From: Nitrososphaerota archaeon
Lineage (GTDB): Archaea > Thermoproteota > Nitrososphaeria > Nitrososphaerales > JAHFOH01
Length of the DNA: 5,290 nt
NCBI GenBank assembly: GCA_023266955.1
Contig: JAHFOH010000106.1
Coordinates: forward strand, 1-5,290
Direction of reading: 5' to 3'
Below the pieces are notes generated by a model, which did not search any database, was not told the DNA's origin, and saw only the letters and a program-made list of their open reading frames with translations. Position numbers and translations under genes: made by a program. This document shows positions 1 to 5,290 of this stretch, piece by piece. Every line of letters begins with the position of its first letter. The first letter of the stretch is position 1.

Positions 1-75
1 TAGGACGTTGAAGTACTCAGCCTTTTCGGGTTTAACCCATTCTCCACCTATGTACAACTGCTGAACAGTCGTCAA
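1..75 (-). CDS. Second aldehyde dehydrogenase, N-terminus only (runs off window)
   Basis: Read on the minus strand from a TTG at 75, 25 codons stay open to the window edge and give a peptide beginning MTTVQQLYIGGEWVKPEKAE. The pattern LYIGGEWV, then a short charged stretch, then YF-x-V is the usual opening of NAD(P)-dependent aldehyde dehydrogenases, just before their NPATGE motif, which would lie outside the window. An in-frame TGA six bases upstream of the TTG (two codons, TCT GTC excluded) means the start must be TTG at 75 or TTG at 57; no ATG or GTG is available. It follows the SSADH-like gene in the same direction after 93 bp, and a TATA-like box at 102-109 suggests its own short-leader transcript. 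Seen: the motif and the open frame. Inferred: a full-length second dehydrogenase. The substrate cannot be judged from this fragment. Confidence 0.72.
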   Translation of the reverse strand, partial: MTTVQQLYIGGEWVKPEKAEYFNVL

Positions 76-101
76 GACAGATCAAATACAGCTTGACATT
101 T

Positions 102-109
102 CTATAATA
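102..109 (-). promoter_or_regulatory. Candidate archaeal TATA box for the edge aldehyde dehydrogenase
   Basis: On the minus strand the sequence reads TATTATAG, centred about 31 bases ahead of the TTG at 75. Archaeal transcription usually starts about 25-27 bases downstream of the TATA centre, which would place the start near 79-80 and leave only a few leader bases. The gene would then have its own promoter in addition to any read-through from the upstream dehydrogenase. Called by eye from base composition and spacing only. Confidence 0.42.
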
Positions 110-147
110 GTGTTCTCTACCGGGCAAGCAGTAGAAGAGACTCAGCG

Positions 148-161
148 CCTAGCCGGTTAGG
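148..161. repeat. Short imperfect inverted repeat between the two aldehyde dehydrogenases
   Basis: CCTAGCCGGTTAGG is a near-palindrome: CCTA pairs with TAGG around a CCGG centre, with one G/T position breaking symmetry. It lies 7 bases beyond the stop codon of the upstream dehydrogenase and about 40 bases upstream of the TATA-like box of the next gene. It could be a protein-binding site or a weak RNA hairpin. No T-rich tract follows on the minus strand, so a terminator is not supported. Confidence 0.25.
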
Positions 162-168
162 GGGTAAC

Positions 169-1614
169 TTATTCCACCAATAACTTTTGCTCTGCCCCTG
201 AAATTCCGTAGATGTTTACTGATTTCACGTTCACGAATTCTCTCAAACCATATTTCGAGAGTTCTCGGCCTATACCAGATCTTTTGATTCCACCAAAGGG
301 CATCCTAGGATCCGACTTGACAAGTGCGTTTACAAAGACAACACCACTCTGTATCCATCCCGCCAATCTTTTGGCCTTTGAAACATCAGATGTCCAGAGG
401 CTCGCACCAAGACCAAACTGGCTATCATTTGCGACTTTGATTGCTTCTGCTTCATCCGAGACTACGTAAATTGGAGCTACAGGTCCAAAGACTTCCTCAC
501 GCATCACTCTCATTTCGAGAGTTACTCTTTCAAGGACAGTCGGTTCGTAAAACGTACCTGCACCATTCCTTGGTCTTCCCCCGACAGCGGCTTTCGCGCC
601 CTTCGAAATCGCATCCTTCACCTGTTCATCAACGACCGCCACTTGCTGACTGTTAACAAGTGGTCCAACATCTGTCTTCGGATCCATCGGATCTCCAGTC
701 TTTCTCTTCTCGAATTCCCGAGTGAACCGATCAGCGAATCTCCTGGCAACCGACTTGACAATAATAAATCTCTTGGCCGCGATACAGCTCTGACCCGAAT
801 TTATCAATCGGGCGTTCGCTCCTACTTCCGCTGCCCTTTCGACATCAGCATCTTCAAGCACAATGAAGGAATCACTTCCACCAAGTTCCAGCACAAATTT
901 CTTCAAATTCCTGCCAGCCAGCTCTCCTATTCTGGCACCAGCCGCCACACTTCCCGTGAAGGAAACCCCGTGTATATGGTCTGATTCTATGAGCCTCGAT
1001 ACAGCTTCGTGATCTGTTACAATCGAGCTAAACACATCTTCAGGAAACCCAGCTTCTTCAAATGATTCTTCGACTGCAAGTGAGCAACCGGGACAAGCAG
1101 TCGAATGCCTCAGAACCGAAGTATTTCCAGCTACAAGGGCAGGAATGGCGAACCTGAAGACCTGCCAGAATGGGAAATTCCAAGGCATTATTGAAAGTAC
1201 AACACCCAGGGCCTGAAAAGTCACATAACTCAATTCTGCATCAGTCTTTCCAAATTCATCAGCAAGCCATTTCACCGAATTCTCCGCATACACTTCAGCT
1301 GTCCAGGCGCATTTCTCTACTTCAGCCTCTGATTGAGAAATCGGCTTGCCCATCTCCCTAGTTATGAGCTTCGCATAATCTATCTTCTTGGCGCGGAGAA
1401 CCTTAGCCAGAGTTCTCAGATGATCAGATCTTTCCGCAATCGAAAGGCTACTCCATTTCGATTGGAAAGCTCGTTGAGCCCTCTTTGCTGCACCGATTGC
1501 TTCGTCCGATGAAAGCAGCTCGTATCTTGCTATACTTTCGCCGGTGGCGGGATTAACGGTATGGAAGTAGCTCCTTGTTTGTAGAGCTGCCGACCTCTTC
1601 AAAGTTATCACCAC
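169..1614 (-). CDS. NAD(P)-dependent aldehyde dehydrogenase, succinate-semialdehyde dehydrogenase-like
   Basis: Full-length soluble aldehyde dehydrogenase of 481 residues, the usual family size. It oxidises an aldehyde, probably a short carboxylated semialdehyde, to the acid. Visible motifs: NPATGE at 21-26, PWNFPFW at 144-150 (Asn146 for the oxyanion hole), TGS at 220-222 in the cofactor fold, general base Glu243 in LELGG, nucleophile Cys277 in GQSC followed by IAAKRF, EEVFGP at 373-378, and PFGGIKRSG near the C-terminus. The NSGQSCIAAKRF and LELGGSDSF blocks fit the GabD1/SSADH branch. The position that is often Lys in LKH of this branch is Arg (LRH, 168-170), which may affect cofactor choice. 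The start is GTG at 1614, overlapping the aminotransferase stop by 7 bases, so the two are co-transcribed and probably translationally coupled. A TTG at 1602 (477 residues) preceded by GGTGA is a serious alternative start. Exact substrate is unknown; succinate, malonate, glutarate and aminoadipate semialdehydes are all possible. Confidence 0.93.
   Translation of the reverse strand: MVITLKRSAALQTRSYFHTVNPATGESIARYELLSSDEAIGAAKRAQRAFQSKWSSLSIAERSDHLRTLAKVLRAKKIDYAKLITREMGKPISQSEAEVEKCAWTAEVYAENSVKWLADEFGKTDAELSYVTFQALGVVLSIMPWNFPFWQVFRFAIPALVAGNTSVLRHSTACPGCSLAVEESFEEAGFPEDVFSSIVTDHEAVSRLIESDHIHGVSFTGSVAAGARIGELAGRNLKKFVLELGGSDSFIVLEDADVERAAEVGANARLINSGQSCIAAKRFIIVKSVARRFADRFTREFEKRKTGDPMDPKTDVGPLVNSQQVAVVDEQVKDAISKGAKAAVGGRPRNGAGTFYEPTVLERVTLEMRVMREEVFGPVAPIYVVSDEAEAIKVANDSQFGLGASLWTSDVSKAKRLAGWIQSGVVFVNALVKSDPRMPFGGIKRSGIGRELSKYGLREFVNVKSVNIYGISGAEQKLLVE
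1608..1612 (-). promoter_or_regulatory. GGTGA ribosome-binding core at the aminotransferase/dehydrogenase junction
   Basis: On the minus strand GGTGA, matching the archaeal 16S anti-Shine-Dalgarno core, contains the TGA stop of the aminotransferase and is followed by five bases (TAACT) and then a TTG at 1602-1600. This spacing suits initiation at the TTG by ribosomes ending the upstream gene. If the GTG at 1614 is the real start, the match is a coincidence of the GTGGTGA overlap. Confidence 0.4.
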
Positions 1615-2970
1615 TCAGTCGGCCGAGGCGCTACAGTTGCAGCCTTAGCTATGGGAATGCTTGCCTGGATTGCCCGAAGTGTTTTGTCAAGATCGTCTTT
1701 ACTGTGAGAATAGCACGTGAAGCATACCTCCATGTTGTCCTCATCAAACATCACTCCGTGACCAAGTAGCTCAAGCTGAAGACGACCGTAGAGGTCCAGG
1801 TCGCATTTTGCAAGGTCCCTGTATTCTCTAACCTTTTCAAGGTCTGTGAACAATATCTGAAACATTGGAGGTAGCCCTAAGATCCGATGAGGTAGATGAG
1901 CATCAGTAAGAATATCATCAATGCCTTTCATCAGTTGTCTGCCGTAGTCATTAAGATAGCTGTGCACCTGACCATCAGCCAACAGATTCAGCGTTGTGTG
2001 AACAGCCATTAAGGAGAGTGGGTTGCTTGAATAAGTGCCTCCGTGAACAACCTTATGCGGTCCGATATACTCCATTATTTCACGCTTCCCACCAATCGCC
2101 GCAACTGGATAACCATTCCCCATGGACTTTGCAAACGTTGCAAGATCAGCCTTGACCCCAAAGACTTCCTGAGCCCCCCCCACGAGCAAGACGAAATCCA
2201 GTCTTGACCTCATCGAAGATGAGAACTATGTTGTACTCATCGCAGACCTTTCGCAGAAACTCCAAGTAGCCTTTCTCAGGCATAATCGCTGAAGAATTAC
2301 CCATCACAGGCTCTGTGATAATCGCAGCAATCTCATCTCCGTGCTTTCTTAGCGTCTCTTCTAGACCAGGGAAATCATTCCATCGCTGCACTATGACGAG
2401 TTCTCGAATAGCCGTTGGAATCCCGAGTGATGCAGGCGACGCTCTCGCAGGCACGTCGCCTTGAACGTCGGTAAATTCTGGCTCGGTGGAGAACAGCAGA
2501 TAGTCATGAGCCCCATGGTAGTGCCCCTCGAACTTCACGATCTTTTCTTTGCCCGTGTAAGCTCGGGCAACCCGGATCGCGTGCATTGTCGCTTCTGTCC
2601 CGGAGTTTGCAAAACGCACCATCTGGACACTCGGCACCAAAGAAATGATCTGCTTCGCTACCTTGATCTCCAATTCATGTGAAAAGGCATACACAAGGCC
2701 CCTCTCATCGACACTATGCACTGCATCATGGACCTGAGGATAGCTATGGCCGAGGATTACCGGCCCATACCCTAGCCGATAGTCAACGTATTCGTTGCCA
2801 TCTACGTCCCAGATGTGCGACCCAACAGCCTTCTCCACAAATAGAGAACAAGGAGTGTAGATCGGGCAGACACGTCTCCAAAGACGTGCGTTAGAGCTCA
2901 CACCAGCAGGTAAGACCTTCAGAGCCTCCTTGTGTAAGGCCATGGATTTCTCCACATTAAGTCGCGGCAT
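1608..2970 (-). CDS. Class III PLP aminotransferase, glutamate-1-semialdehyde aminomutase-like, frameshifted
   Basis: A fold-type I PLP enzyme that is full length (453 residues) once one surplus base at 2174-2181 is discounted. As given, the N-terminal frame runs from 2970 to a stop near 2146 and the C-terminal frame is open down to the TGA at 1608-1610. In joined numbering: WDVDGNEYVDY at 54-64, SGTEA at 123-127 (PLP phosphate), YHG at 151-153, EPVMGN at 220-225, Asp253 in FDEVKTGF (pyridine nitrogen), then GGAQEVFG, and Lys281 in AKSMGNGYP (Schiff base). The family holds HemL and many aminotransferases. SMGNGYP around the lysine differs from the GGG-type HemL loop, so a catabolic or biosynthetic aminotransferase is likelier than a haem enzyme. 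Start ATG at 2970: an in-frame TAA lies 17 codons upstream with no other start codon between. It is the first gene of a unit with the overlapping aldehyde dehydrogenase. Substrate unknown. Confidence 0.88.
2174..2181 (-). other. Frameshift site: run of eight G on the coding strand of the aminotransferase
   Basis: The plus strand has eight consecutive C; the coding strand reads CGT followed by eight G and CTC. With eight G the frame gives ARGGGSGSLWGQG and stops. With seven G it gives ARGGAQEVFGVKAD, which is exactly the conserved GGAQ-x-FG block of the family, and the frame remains open to the end. A homopolymer miscount in sequencing or assembly is the simplest cause. A recent mutation, slippage-based phase variation or transcript slippage cannot be excluded from one sequence. 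Confidence 0.9.
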
Positions 2971-3001
2971 ACGGTATCTCGCATCGTTCGCCTTCTCAGG
3001 T

Positions 3002-3009
3002 ATGATAAG
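3002..3009 (-). promoter_or_regulatory. Candidate TATA box for the aminotransferase/dehydrogenase unit
   Basis: The minus strand reads AAGG then CTTATCAT, centred about 35 bases before the ATG at 2970. The expected transcription start would be near 2979, leaving roughly nine leader bases, too few for a normal ribosome-binding site, and none is visible. The same eight bases, CTTATCAT, appear at 4500-4507 ahead of the Lrp-family gene, which supports a shared promoter element. Confidence 0.45.
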
Positions 3010-3029
3010 CCTTCCCTTGAATTACGGAA

Positions 3030-3057
3030 AGCATTCATGCTCCCAGCCAAAATGGCT
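3030..3057. promoter_or_regulatory. Two adjacent perfect inverted repeats in the divergent promoter region
   Basis: AGCAT-TC-ATGCT occupies 3030-3041 and AGCCA-AAA-TGGCT occupies 3045-3057; both have perfect five-base arms, and both begin AGC and end GCT. Their centres are about 15.5 bp apart. They sit between the TATA-like box of the aminotransferase (3002-3009, minus) and that of the lysine 6-dehydrogenase-like gene (3065-3070, plus). For the plus-strand gene this is just upstream of the TATA/BRE region, where archaeal Lrp-type activators are known to bind. Candidate operators for the local regulator; binding is inferred, not shown. Confidence 0.4.
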
Positions 3058-3064
3058 AAAGACT

Positions 3065-3070
3065 CTTAAC
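3065..3070 (+). promoter_or_regulatory. Candidate TATA box for the lysine 6-dehydrogenase-like gene
   Basis: CTTAAC preceded by the purine-rich AAAGA (possible BRE) is centred about 31 bases ahead of the ATG at 3099, predicting a leader of only some six bases. No Shine-Dalgarno-like sequence precedes the ATG, in keeping with near-leaderless transcription. The perfect palindrome TCGATCGA at 3078-3085 lies between this box and the start, a position where a bound repressor would block polymerase. Confidence 0.4.
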
Positions 3071-3098
3071 CGCGAAATCGATCGAGAAGCGCACGACA

Positions 3099-4277
3099 AT
3101 GCGCATTCTCGTACTTGGAGGAGCCGGCGCTATGGCGCAGGTCACGATCCGAGACCTGCTCGAAAGTCCCGGCGTCGAAAAGGTCGGTGTAGCTGACCTC
3201 GATTTTTCTAAGGTGCAACGAGTAACAAAAGCCCTCAAGACAGATCGAGCCGTTCCCCTGCAAACCGATGTCCGACAGACCGATGAGCTTGCAAAGCTAA
3301 TGAAAAATTGGGATGTGGCAGTAAACTCCACTTGGTATCAACTCAACCTTTTCGTGATGAAAGCTGCAATCCAAGCCGGCATTCACTACCTTGATCTAGG
3401 AGGTCTGTACCACATGACTTTGAAGCAGCTAAAGCTCGATCGGCAGGCAAAGGACGCTGGAATTACTTGTATTCTCGGAATAGGGAGCACTCCCGGCACA
3501 ATGAACGTAATGGCTGCATATGGGGCAACCAAGTTAGCCAGAATTCAAACAGCCAAGTTGAGAAGTGGATCGGCGACCGTGAAGCCTGGAGCTGATGTCT
3601 TTCAATCACCTTACTCAATTCGAACTGTACTAGACGAATTCACAATGCCACCCATTGTTCTTCGTAAGGGCAAACTTCGGAAGCTTCCGCCGCTTTCAGG
3701 CAAGGAGCGTTTCGTACTCCCGGAGCCTGTAGGAGAAGTTGAAGGATACTATACAATACACTCAGAATTGGCGACTCTTCCCTTCACTCTTGACAAAGGT
3801 GTTCAAGAGATGGACTTTATTGTTGCGTACCCACTGGAGTTTACAAAATCCATAACGATGCTTGTGAAGATGGGTCTAGCGAGCCGTGACCCAGTCAAGG
3901 TGCGTGACAAAGATGTCTTGCCCTACGATGTCCTCGCCACTGTTGTAGACTCCATTCCGAAGCCGCATGAAGTCGAGCTGGACGTGGATGTCCAGAGAGT
4001 AGAGCTCCATGGCGAGAAGAATGGACGATCAGTCAAACTCAGATATGATGCTATCAGCGTACCTCACAAACGATGGAAGATCGGCGGAGGCACAGTGGGT
4101 ACAGGAGTGCCGCCCTCAATTGCTGCTCAATGGCTGGGGAAAGGAAAGATCAACGTTCGAGGCGCTATACCACCAGAACAGTGCGTTGACCCGCTACCCT
4201 TTTTCCGGGAACTAAACGCTCGTGACCGCGGGATAAAAGTTCTAGAATACGTTGAGCAGGCCAAAAACCTGTCTTGA
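3099..4277 (+). CDS. Saccharopine dehydrogenase-family oxidoreductase, lysine 6-dehydrogenase-like
   Basis: A 392-residue cytoplasmic NAD(P)-dependent oxidoreductase. The N-terminal Rossmann fold shows GGAGAMA at 7-13 and Asp33 after the second strand (VADLD), which usually favours NAD over NADP. Further blocks are DVAVNSTWYQLN at 72-83, HYLDLGG at 96-102, GIGSTPGTMN at 127-136 and PPEQCVDP at 358-365. From memory, the same blocks occur in order in Geobacillus lysine 6-dehydrogenase (VNALFYQFN, DLGG, APGMIN, PPEQ), which deaminates the lysine side chain to allysine, which cyclises to piperideine-6-carboxylate. True saccharopine reductases are typically longer and differ in the catalytic domain. 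It starts at ATG 3099 without a ribosome-binding site and is divergent from the aminotransferase/aldehyde dehydrogenase unit, which could use the aldehyde it makes. The family assignment is firm; lysine as substrate is a reasonable inference only, since other amino acids or polyamines are possible. Confidence 0.87.
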   Translation: MRILVLGGAGAMAQVTIRDLLESPGVEKVGVADLDFSKVQRVTKALKTDRAVPLQTDVRQTDELAKLMKNWDVAVNSTWYQLNLFVMKAAIQAGIHYLDLGGLYHMTLKQLKLDRQAKDAGITCILGIGSTPGTMNVMAAYGATKLARIQTAKLRSGSATVKPGADVFQSPYSIRTVLDEFTMPPIVLRKGKLRKLPPLSGKERFVLPEPVGEVEGYYTIHSELATLPFTLDKGVQEMDFIVAYPLEFTKSITMLVKMGLASRDPVKVRDKDVLPYDVLATVVDSIPKPHEVELDVDVQRVELHGEKNGRSVKLRYDAISVPHKRWKIGGGTVGTGVPPSIAAQWLGKGKINVRGAIPPEQCVDPLPFFRELNARDRGIKVLEYVEQAKNLS

Positions 4278-4528
4278 GCACCGAATTTGATTTGCAATAC
4301 CCAGTCCAACGCGGCTAGATACGATAGAACACCCGCGAACAAATGTCCTATACAACTATATGACCTAGGAACGTAGCGTCTTTCAGGGAATGAGAGCTAG
4401 GGGTGCCATTCTTGCCGAGAAAGCAAATAATCGACGGTGACAGGCTCGTTTCGTGTTAATCTCGGTGCTTAGCTTCGGTGAAAGAAGAATCGCAAGTTAC
4501 TTATCATCGCTGAAAAACTCTCGGTCCG
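4278..4528. other. Non-coding interval before the Lrp-family gene
   Basis: These 251 bases hold no convincing gene. No hairpin followed by a T tract closes the dehydrogenase transcript. A weak stem, CGCGG at 4310-4314 with CCGCG at 4333-4337, spans an 18-base loop. TCGGTG occurs at 4462-4467 and again at 4475-4480, 13 bp apart, and CGGTGA at 4435-4440 and 4476-4481; these lie 20-65 bp upstream of the candidate TATA box and could be regulator contacts. A 16-codon frame from an ATG near 4391 is too short to support. Confidence 0.5.
4500..4507 (+). promoter_or_regulatory. Candidate TATA box giving a leaderless Lrp-family transcript
   Basis: CTTATCAT is centred about 26 bases before the ATG at 4529, so the expected transcription start falls on or next to the A of the start codon. 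No ribosome-binding sequence precedes the ATG. The same octamer stands ahead of the aminotransferase on the opposite strand at 3002-3009. Confidence 0.48.
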
Positions 4529-5140
4529 ATGGTTATCAGACTCGACAGAATTGACGTGGGAATCATCGAACTCCTACAGACAGATGGGAGGATGATGTAC
4601 AAGGACATAGCAAGAGAGACTGGAGTCAGCCTTCCAACAGTCCGGGCGAGAATAAAGAGACTGACAGACCTAGGCGTCATCAAAAAATTCACTGTAATCG
4701 TTGATCCTGACAAGATCAGGGGCAAGATCCGAACCGTCCTACTGATTCAGGCAAACCCACCCGACATCGAACAAGTTTACGCAAAACTCTCTGAGATTAA
4801 GGAACTAAGAGAGGTCTACGGGGTTGCAGGCTCATTTACAATAGTAGTGAAAGCCGAGGTTAACGACATCGCCGAATTAGGAAAACTCACTGCGGAAAAA
4901 CTTCCTCAGGTAAAGGGTATCACAGGCATCACTTCACTACTAATAACCAAAACTCCTAAGGAAGAATATGGCGCCTCGGTTCTTCTCGAAGACGTAGTCG
5001 TCTACAAGTGCGACTTCTGTGGAATGCCCATTGAAGGAAAACCCGTCATAGAATGGATAAACAACGTCAGATACCGATTTGGAGCAGAGGACTGTGCTGC
5101 AGCCTTCAAAGAGAAGCTTCTGAAGAAACAGATCAAATAA
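4529..5140 (+). CDS. Lrp/AsnC-family transcriptional regulator with C-terminal TRASH metal-binding domain
   Basis: 203 residues, about 50 longer than a plain Lrp/AsnC protein because of an added metal-binding module. Residues 5-57 form the winged helix (LDRIDVGIIELL, then DIARETGVSLPTVRARIKRL as the helix-turn-helix); 65-140 form the RAM/ACT-like effector and oligomerisation domain; 158-195 form a TRASH domain with Cys161-x2-Cys164 and Cys189. The classical TRASH motif is C-x19-22-C-x3-C; counted from Cys164, the middle cysteine position is Gly185. In the RAM domain the usual Gly-x-Tyr/Phe-Asp reads GSFT, so its ligand-contact Asp is also replaced. Archaeal HTH-TRASH regulators such as Sulfolobus CopR respond to copper, so a metal input is plausible here. 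Lrp proteins often control amino-acid genes, and the nearest genes are of that kind. Start ATG 4529 matches the family start and sits about 26 bp from a TATA-like box. Target genes and effector are inferred. Confidence 0.92.
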   Translation: MVIRLDRIDVGIIELLQTDGRMMYKDIARETGVSLPTVRARIKRLTDLGVIKKFTVIVDPDKIRGKIRTVLLIQANPPDIEQVYAKLSEIKELREVYGVAGSFTIVVKAEVNDIAELGKLTAEKLPQVKGITGITSLLITKTPKEEYGASVLLEDVVVYKCDFCGMPIEGKPVIEWINNVRYRFGAEDCAAAFKEKLLKKQIK

Positions 5141-5164
5141 CGCATGTTGATTTGAAATATTGAA

Positions 5165-5188
5165 AGATTGTCACTAAAATGTCAATCT
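5165..5188. repeat. 24-bp imperfect inverted repeat downstream of the regulator
   Basis: AGATTGTCA at 5165-5173 faces TGTCAATCT at 5180-5188 around a six-base centre; eight of nine positions pair, the exception being a T/T at the seventh. It begins 25 bases after the regulator stop. The A+T-rich stem with no following T tract is a poor terminator, so a protein-binding dyad upstream of the next gene, or a transcript-end hairpin, are both open. Confidence 0.35.
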
Positions 5189-5270
5189 ATCACCAAAGGC
5201 AACGCACCGAGCGATTTTCCGGGAAGAAAAGGATTAGAGAATCACCTTCCATTCATTTAGGAGACAGACC

Positions 5271-5277
5271 CTTAAAC
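5271..5277 (+). promoter_or_regulatory. Candidate TATA box for a gene beyond the right edge
   Basis: CTTAAAC, preceded by purine-rich GGAGACAGA, resembles the CTTAAC box of the dehydrogenase gene. Its expected start point would be near 5300, just outside the window, so a plus-strand gene probably begins there. Nothing of that gene is visible. Confidence 0.35.
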
Positions 5278-5290
5278 CCGGCTTGTAAGT

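Noticed and set aside
643..984. Plus-strand open frame of 113 codons inside the aldehyde dehydrogenase
   Set aside because: It is antisense to a complete, motif-bearing enzyme and its translation shows no domain; it is a shadow frame, as are the other plus-strand frames at 212-1769 and 2461-3196.
1608..2970. Calling the aminotransferase HemL (glutamate-1-semialdehyde aminomutase)
   Set aside because: The fold and several blocks match, but the lysine loop AKSMGNGYP differs from the HemL GGG-type loop and the neighbours are degradative, with no haem gene in view.
3056..3331. Minus-strand frames overlapping the start of the lysine 6-dehydrogenase-like gene
   Set aside because: They oppose the Rossmann-fold N-terminus, have low-complexity Ser/Arg-rich translations and no recognisable motif.
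4310..4337. CGCGG/CCGCG stem after the dehydrogenase as a terminator
   Set aside because: Five base pairs with an 18-base loop and no T tract; easily a chance match.
4127..4342. Minus-strand 71-codon frame reaching into the non-coding interval
   Set aside because: About two thirds lie antisense to the conserved C-terminus of the dehydrogenase, with no promoter or family resemblance.
4391..4441. Tiny 16-codon plus-strand frame starting at an ATG after CAGGGA
   Set aside because: Too short, no homology that I recognise, and no support beyond a chance purine-rich upstream stretch.
4278..4528. tRNA or C/D-box RNA in the interval
   Set aside because: No TψC-type GGTTCRAAT block or acceptor stem was found, and no paired RTGATGA and CTGA boxes.
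5222..5250. GGAAG/CTTCC with inner GATT/AATC as a structured RNA
   Set aside because: Interrupted pairings with unequal internal loops and no recognisable RNA family; not distinguishable from chance.

Overview
The window looks archaeal, most likely from the Thermoproteota/TACK side (Bathyarchaeia- or Nitrososphaeria-like). This placement is inference. It rests on an Lrp/AsnC regulator with a C-terminal TRASH metal-binding domain, TATA-like boxes about 25-35 bp ahead of start codons, almost no 5' untranslated leader on the first genes of transcripts, and a GGTGA ribosome-binding core only at an internal gene. No rRNA, tRNA, CRISPR array, insertion sequence or phage gene was found.

Layout. On the minus strand, from a divergent promoter region at 2971-3098, lie a class III PLP aminotransferase (2970 to 1608) and an overlapping aldehyde dehydrogenase of the succinate-semialdehyde dehydrogenase type (1614 to 169). 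After a 93-bp gap with its own TATA-like box comes the first 25 codons of a second aldehyde dehydrogenase, starting at a TTG at 75 and running off the left edge. On the plus strand, starting at 3099, is a saccharopine-dehydrogenase-fold oxidoreductase that most resembles lysine 6-dehydrogenase. It is followed, after 251 bp of non-coding DNA, by the Lrp-TRASH regulator (4529-5140). The last 150 bp carry a 24-bp imperfect dyad and a TATA-like box that probably belongs to a gene starting just outside the window.

Working model (inference): an amino-acid degradation locus. The dehydrogenase would deaminate lysine or a similar diamino acid to a semialdehyde, the aldehyde dehydrogenase(s) would oxidise semialdehydes to acids, and the aminotransferase would move an amino group in the same route. 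The neighbouring Lrp-family protein is a natural candidate regulator, and its TRASH domain would add a metal input.

Main oddities: the aminotransferase reading frame is broken by one extra base in a run of eight G (coding strand); the TRASH domain lacks one of the three cysteines of its classical motif; and the divergent promoter region holds three short perfect inverted repeats.
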